64,000 bases of DNA, taken from Azohydromonas lata NBRC 102462 (GTDB taxonomy: Bacteria > Pseudomonadota > Gammaproteobacteria > Burkholderiales > Burkholderiaceae_C). A program made the translations under genes and the position numbers. The notes beneath the pieces were generated by a model, which was given only the letters and a program-made list of their open reading frames with translations, did no database searches and was not told where the DNA came from. Positions 62,793-64,000 of the stretch are shown here, in pieces. Positions within the stretch are counted from its first letter, which is position 1, and each line of letters opens with the position of its first letter. The stretch covers positions 1 through 64,000 of the forward strand of contig NZ_BCTC01000022.1 of assembly GCF_001571085.1 (NCBI RefSeq), in the 5' to 3' direction.

Positions 62793-63830
62793 TCAGGCGG
62801 CGCCGTACTGGCCGGCGGCGTCCTTCAGGCGCTGGGCCACCAGCGCGGCCAGGCTGGCGGGCTTGAGCACGCGCACCTGCTCGCCGTGGCGCAGCACGTC
62901 CATGGCCAGCTCCGTGGCCTCGGCGTAGGGCAGGCGCAGCGTCAGCGCGCCGTCGCTCTCCACGGTGGCCTCCTGCGCCGGGTGCCACTGCTCGTGCGCC
63001 ACCCACTGCGCGGCCTCCGGCGTGAAGCGCAGCGTCGCCCACTGCAGCTTGCCGCCGGTGAAGATGCCGTAGCCGGCGTCGAACTCGGCCTCCACGGTCT
63101 TCAGGCCCACGTCGCGCGCGCGCTGCTCCAGCGGCTGCACGGCGCGCACGGCGTCCAGCGCGAAGCGGCGCAGCCTCTCGCTGCCGTGGCACCAGCCGTC
63201 CAGGTACCAGGTGCTGCGGTAGTGCACCAGGCGCTGCGGCGAGACCACGCGCTCGGTCTCCTCCTGGCGGCTGCGCACCCAGTAGCTCATCTGCACGCGC
63301 TGGCGCCGCGTGAGCGCGCTGCCGATGATCTCGAAGTGCCGCGGCGCCACCGGGCGCCGCGCGGGGCTGGCGATCTTCACGCGGCGCATGAGCTCGCGCG
63401 ACTCGTTCTCGCTGGGGCCCAGCATGCCGTGCAGCCGTTCCAGCAGCGGCTGCAGGTGGCGCGCGAGCACGCCGCCCTCGTCCAGCCCCTTGATGAGCTG
63501 GTGCATGGTCAGCAGCGCGTGGATCTCGCCTTCGCTGAACCACAGCCCCGGCAGCTCGTGCGCCGTGTCGCCGCCCTGATGCGCGGCGGTGCCGTTGCCG
63601 TTGCCGGTGCCGGTGCCGGTGCCCGCGGGCGGGGCGAAGCGGTAGCCGTTGCAGCCGCGGTCGTAGACGATGGGCGCGTTCATGCGCTCGCGCAGGTACT
63701 CCAGGTCGCGCTTGAGCGTGGCGCGCGAGACGCCCAGCTCCGCCATCAGCTCCGCGAAGCTGACGCAGCCGTCGCCCAAGCGGCTGCGGATGAGCATCTC
63801 GATCTTGTAGAAGCGTTCAGTACGGTCCAC
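62793..63830 (-). CDS. WYL-domain transcriptional regulator
   Basis: The protein has 345 residues from a GTG with GGAGGG eight bases upstream. An N-terminal helix-turn-helix (FYKIEMLIRSRLGDGCVSFAELMAELGVSRATLKRDLEYLRERMNAPIVYDRGCNGYRF) of the HTH_11/DeoR type is followed by a Thr/Gly repeat linker and a WYL domain (QRLVHYRSTWYLDGWCHGSERLRRFALDAVRAV) plus a WCX-like end. WYL proteins sense nucleic acid ligands or DNA damage and control repair or phage-defence genes. It heads the SbcCD-like genes, so it probably regulates them. Confidence 0.9.
   Translation of the reverse strand: MDRTERFYKIEMLIRSRLGDGCVSFAELMAELGVSRATLKRDLEYLRERMNAPIVYDRGCNGYRFAPPAGTGTGTGNGNGTAAHQGGDTAHELPGLWFSEGEIHALLTMHQLIKGLDEGGVLARHLQPLLERLHGMLGPSENESRELMRRVKIASPARRPVAPRHFEIIGSALTRRQRVQMSYWVRSRQEETERVVSPQRLVHYRSTWYLDGWCHGSERLRRFALDAVRAVQPLEQRARDVGLKTVEAEFDAGYGIFTGGKLQWATLRFTPEAAQWVAHEQWHPAQEATVESDGALTLRLPYAEATELAMDVLRHGEQVRVLKPASLAALVAQRLKDAAGQYGAA
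63591..63620. repeat. Hexanucleotide tandem repeat in the WYL regulator gene
   Basis: Five in-frame units of GCCG[GT]T encode the alternating Thr/Gly or Asn/Gly linker after the DNA-binding domain. Copy changes would alter linker length without breaking the frame. Confidence 0.8.
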
Positions 63831-63928
63831 AGACTCCCTCCAGAAGGCACATCGTACAAAACGTAACAGCGCCCGGCCGCCGTGCCGGAACGGGGCGGCT
63901 GTTGAGAAGTCCGATTATCCCTGCGGGC

Positions 63929-63937
63929 TTATCCACA
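63929..63937 (+). promoter_or_regulatory. DnaA-box-like site
   Basis: TTATCCACA matches the classical 9-base DnaA box exactly. A single box outside an origin may be chance or a DnaA-responsive promoter element. Confidence 0.35.
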
Positions 63938-63968
63938 GGCTCATCTGGTGAGCCGCATCAAGCGCATA

Positions 63969-63984
63969 CTGTATGAATCCACAG
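63969..63984 (+). promoter_or_regulatory. LexA-box-like site
   Basis: CTGTATGAATCCACAG fits CTG-N10-CAG and matches 12 of 16 positions of the enterobacterial consensus CTGTATATATATACAG. It lies 139 bases upstream of the WYL regulator and at the right edge, so it could also control a gene beyond the window. Confidence 0.5.
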
Positions 63985-64000
63985 GATCCGAACAGTGTTA

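Overview
The window is a GC-rich bacterial chromosome segment. Its gene content and order fit a betaproteobacterium of the order Burkholderiales, most likely family Comamonadaceae (for example the yebC-purD-hemF-nadD-rsfS-rlmH-maf-rng run, thyA-folA, PEP-CTERM proteins, and -10 elements placed right against start codons). The family assignment is inference; no rRNA is present. The one tRNA is tRNA-Ala(CGC). No CRISPR array, intact insertion sequence or prophage was seen.

Regions, left to right. 1-3.6 kb is the end of a type VI secretion vgrG island: VgrG tail, DUF4123 adaptor, DUF3304 protein (likely immunity) and a Tle1-type DUF2235 phospholipase, visibly richer in A/T than the rest. 3.9-9.7 kb holds an FtsX-type permease without its ATPase, an exported sulfatase and a CrtC/AttH-like lipocalin protein. 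9.6-17.7 kb holds a degenerate GGDEF protein, a marR-nodT-emrA-emrB efflux operon with a strong operator and promoter, and a divergent MsbA-type ABC exporter. 17.8-25.9 kb holds an OmpA lipoprotein, thyA-folA, DUF4337, a zinc alcohol dehydrogenase with a membrane partner, exonuclease III and small unknowns. 25.9-33.0 kb is an eight-gene housekeeping operon on the minus strand. 33.1-38.8 kb holds a HerA-like ATPase, a Pro/Tyr-rich secreted protein, glnS, ychJ and truC. 38.8-39.5 kb is tRNA-Ala followed by two diverged copies of a ~115-bp element that bracket a possible small RNA.

40.9-46.8 kb is a 2-ketogluconate catabolic cluster (PtxS-like repressor, kguE, kguK, kguD) with GAAACCGGTTTC operators, extended by a shikimate-dehydrogenase-like gene and a solitary TRAP binding protein. 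46.9-53.9 kb is a minus-strand iron block: FeoA/FeoB/Cys-rich protein, preceded by a membrane protein with paired histidines, ApbE flavin transferase, an FMN-binding protein, a porin and a di-haem peroxidase, with a Fur-box-like dyad before each half. I read it as a flavin/haem ferric-reduction module feeding Feo, and consider it the most interesting system here. 54.1-57.7 kb holds nadC and a LysR/mmsA divergent pair. 58.2-63.8 kb holds a PEP-CTERM protein and an SbcC/SbcD-like (YhaN/YhaO-type) pair led by a WYL-domain regulator. A LexA-box-like site lies at the right edge.

Start codons were chosen from Shine-Dalgarno spacing, signal peptides and family lengths. Everything rests on reading the sequence; no similarity search was run. 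Most long open frames opposite or inside real genes are GC-rich shadows and were left out.
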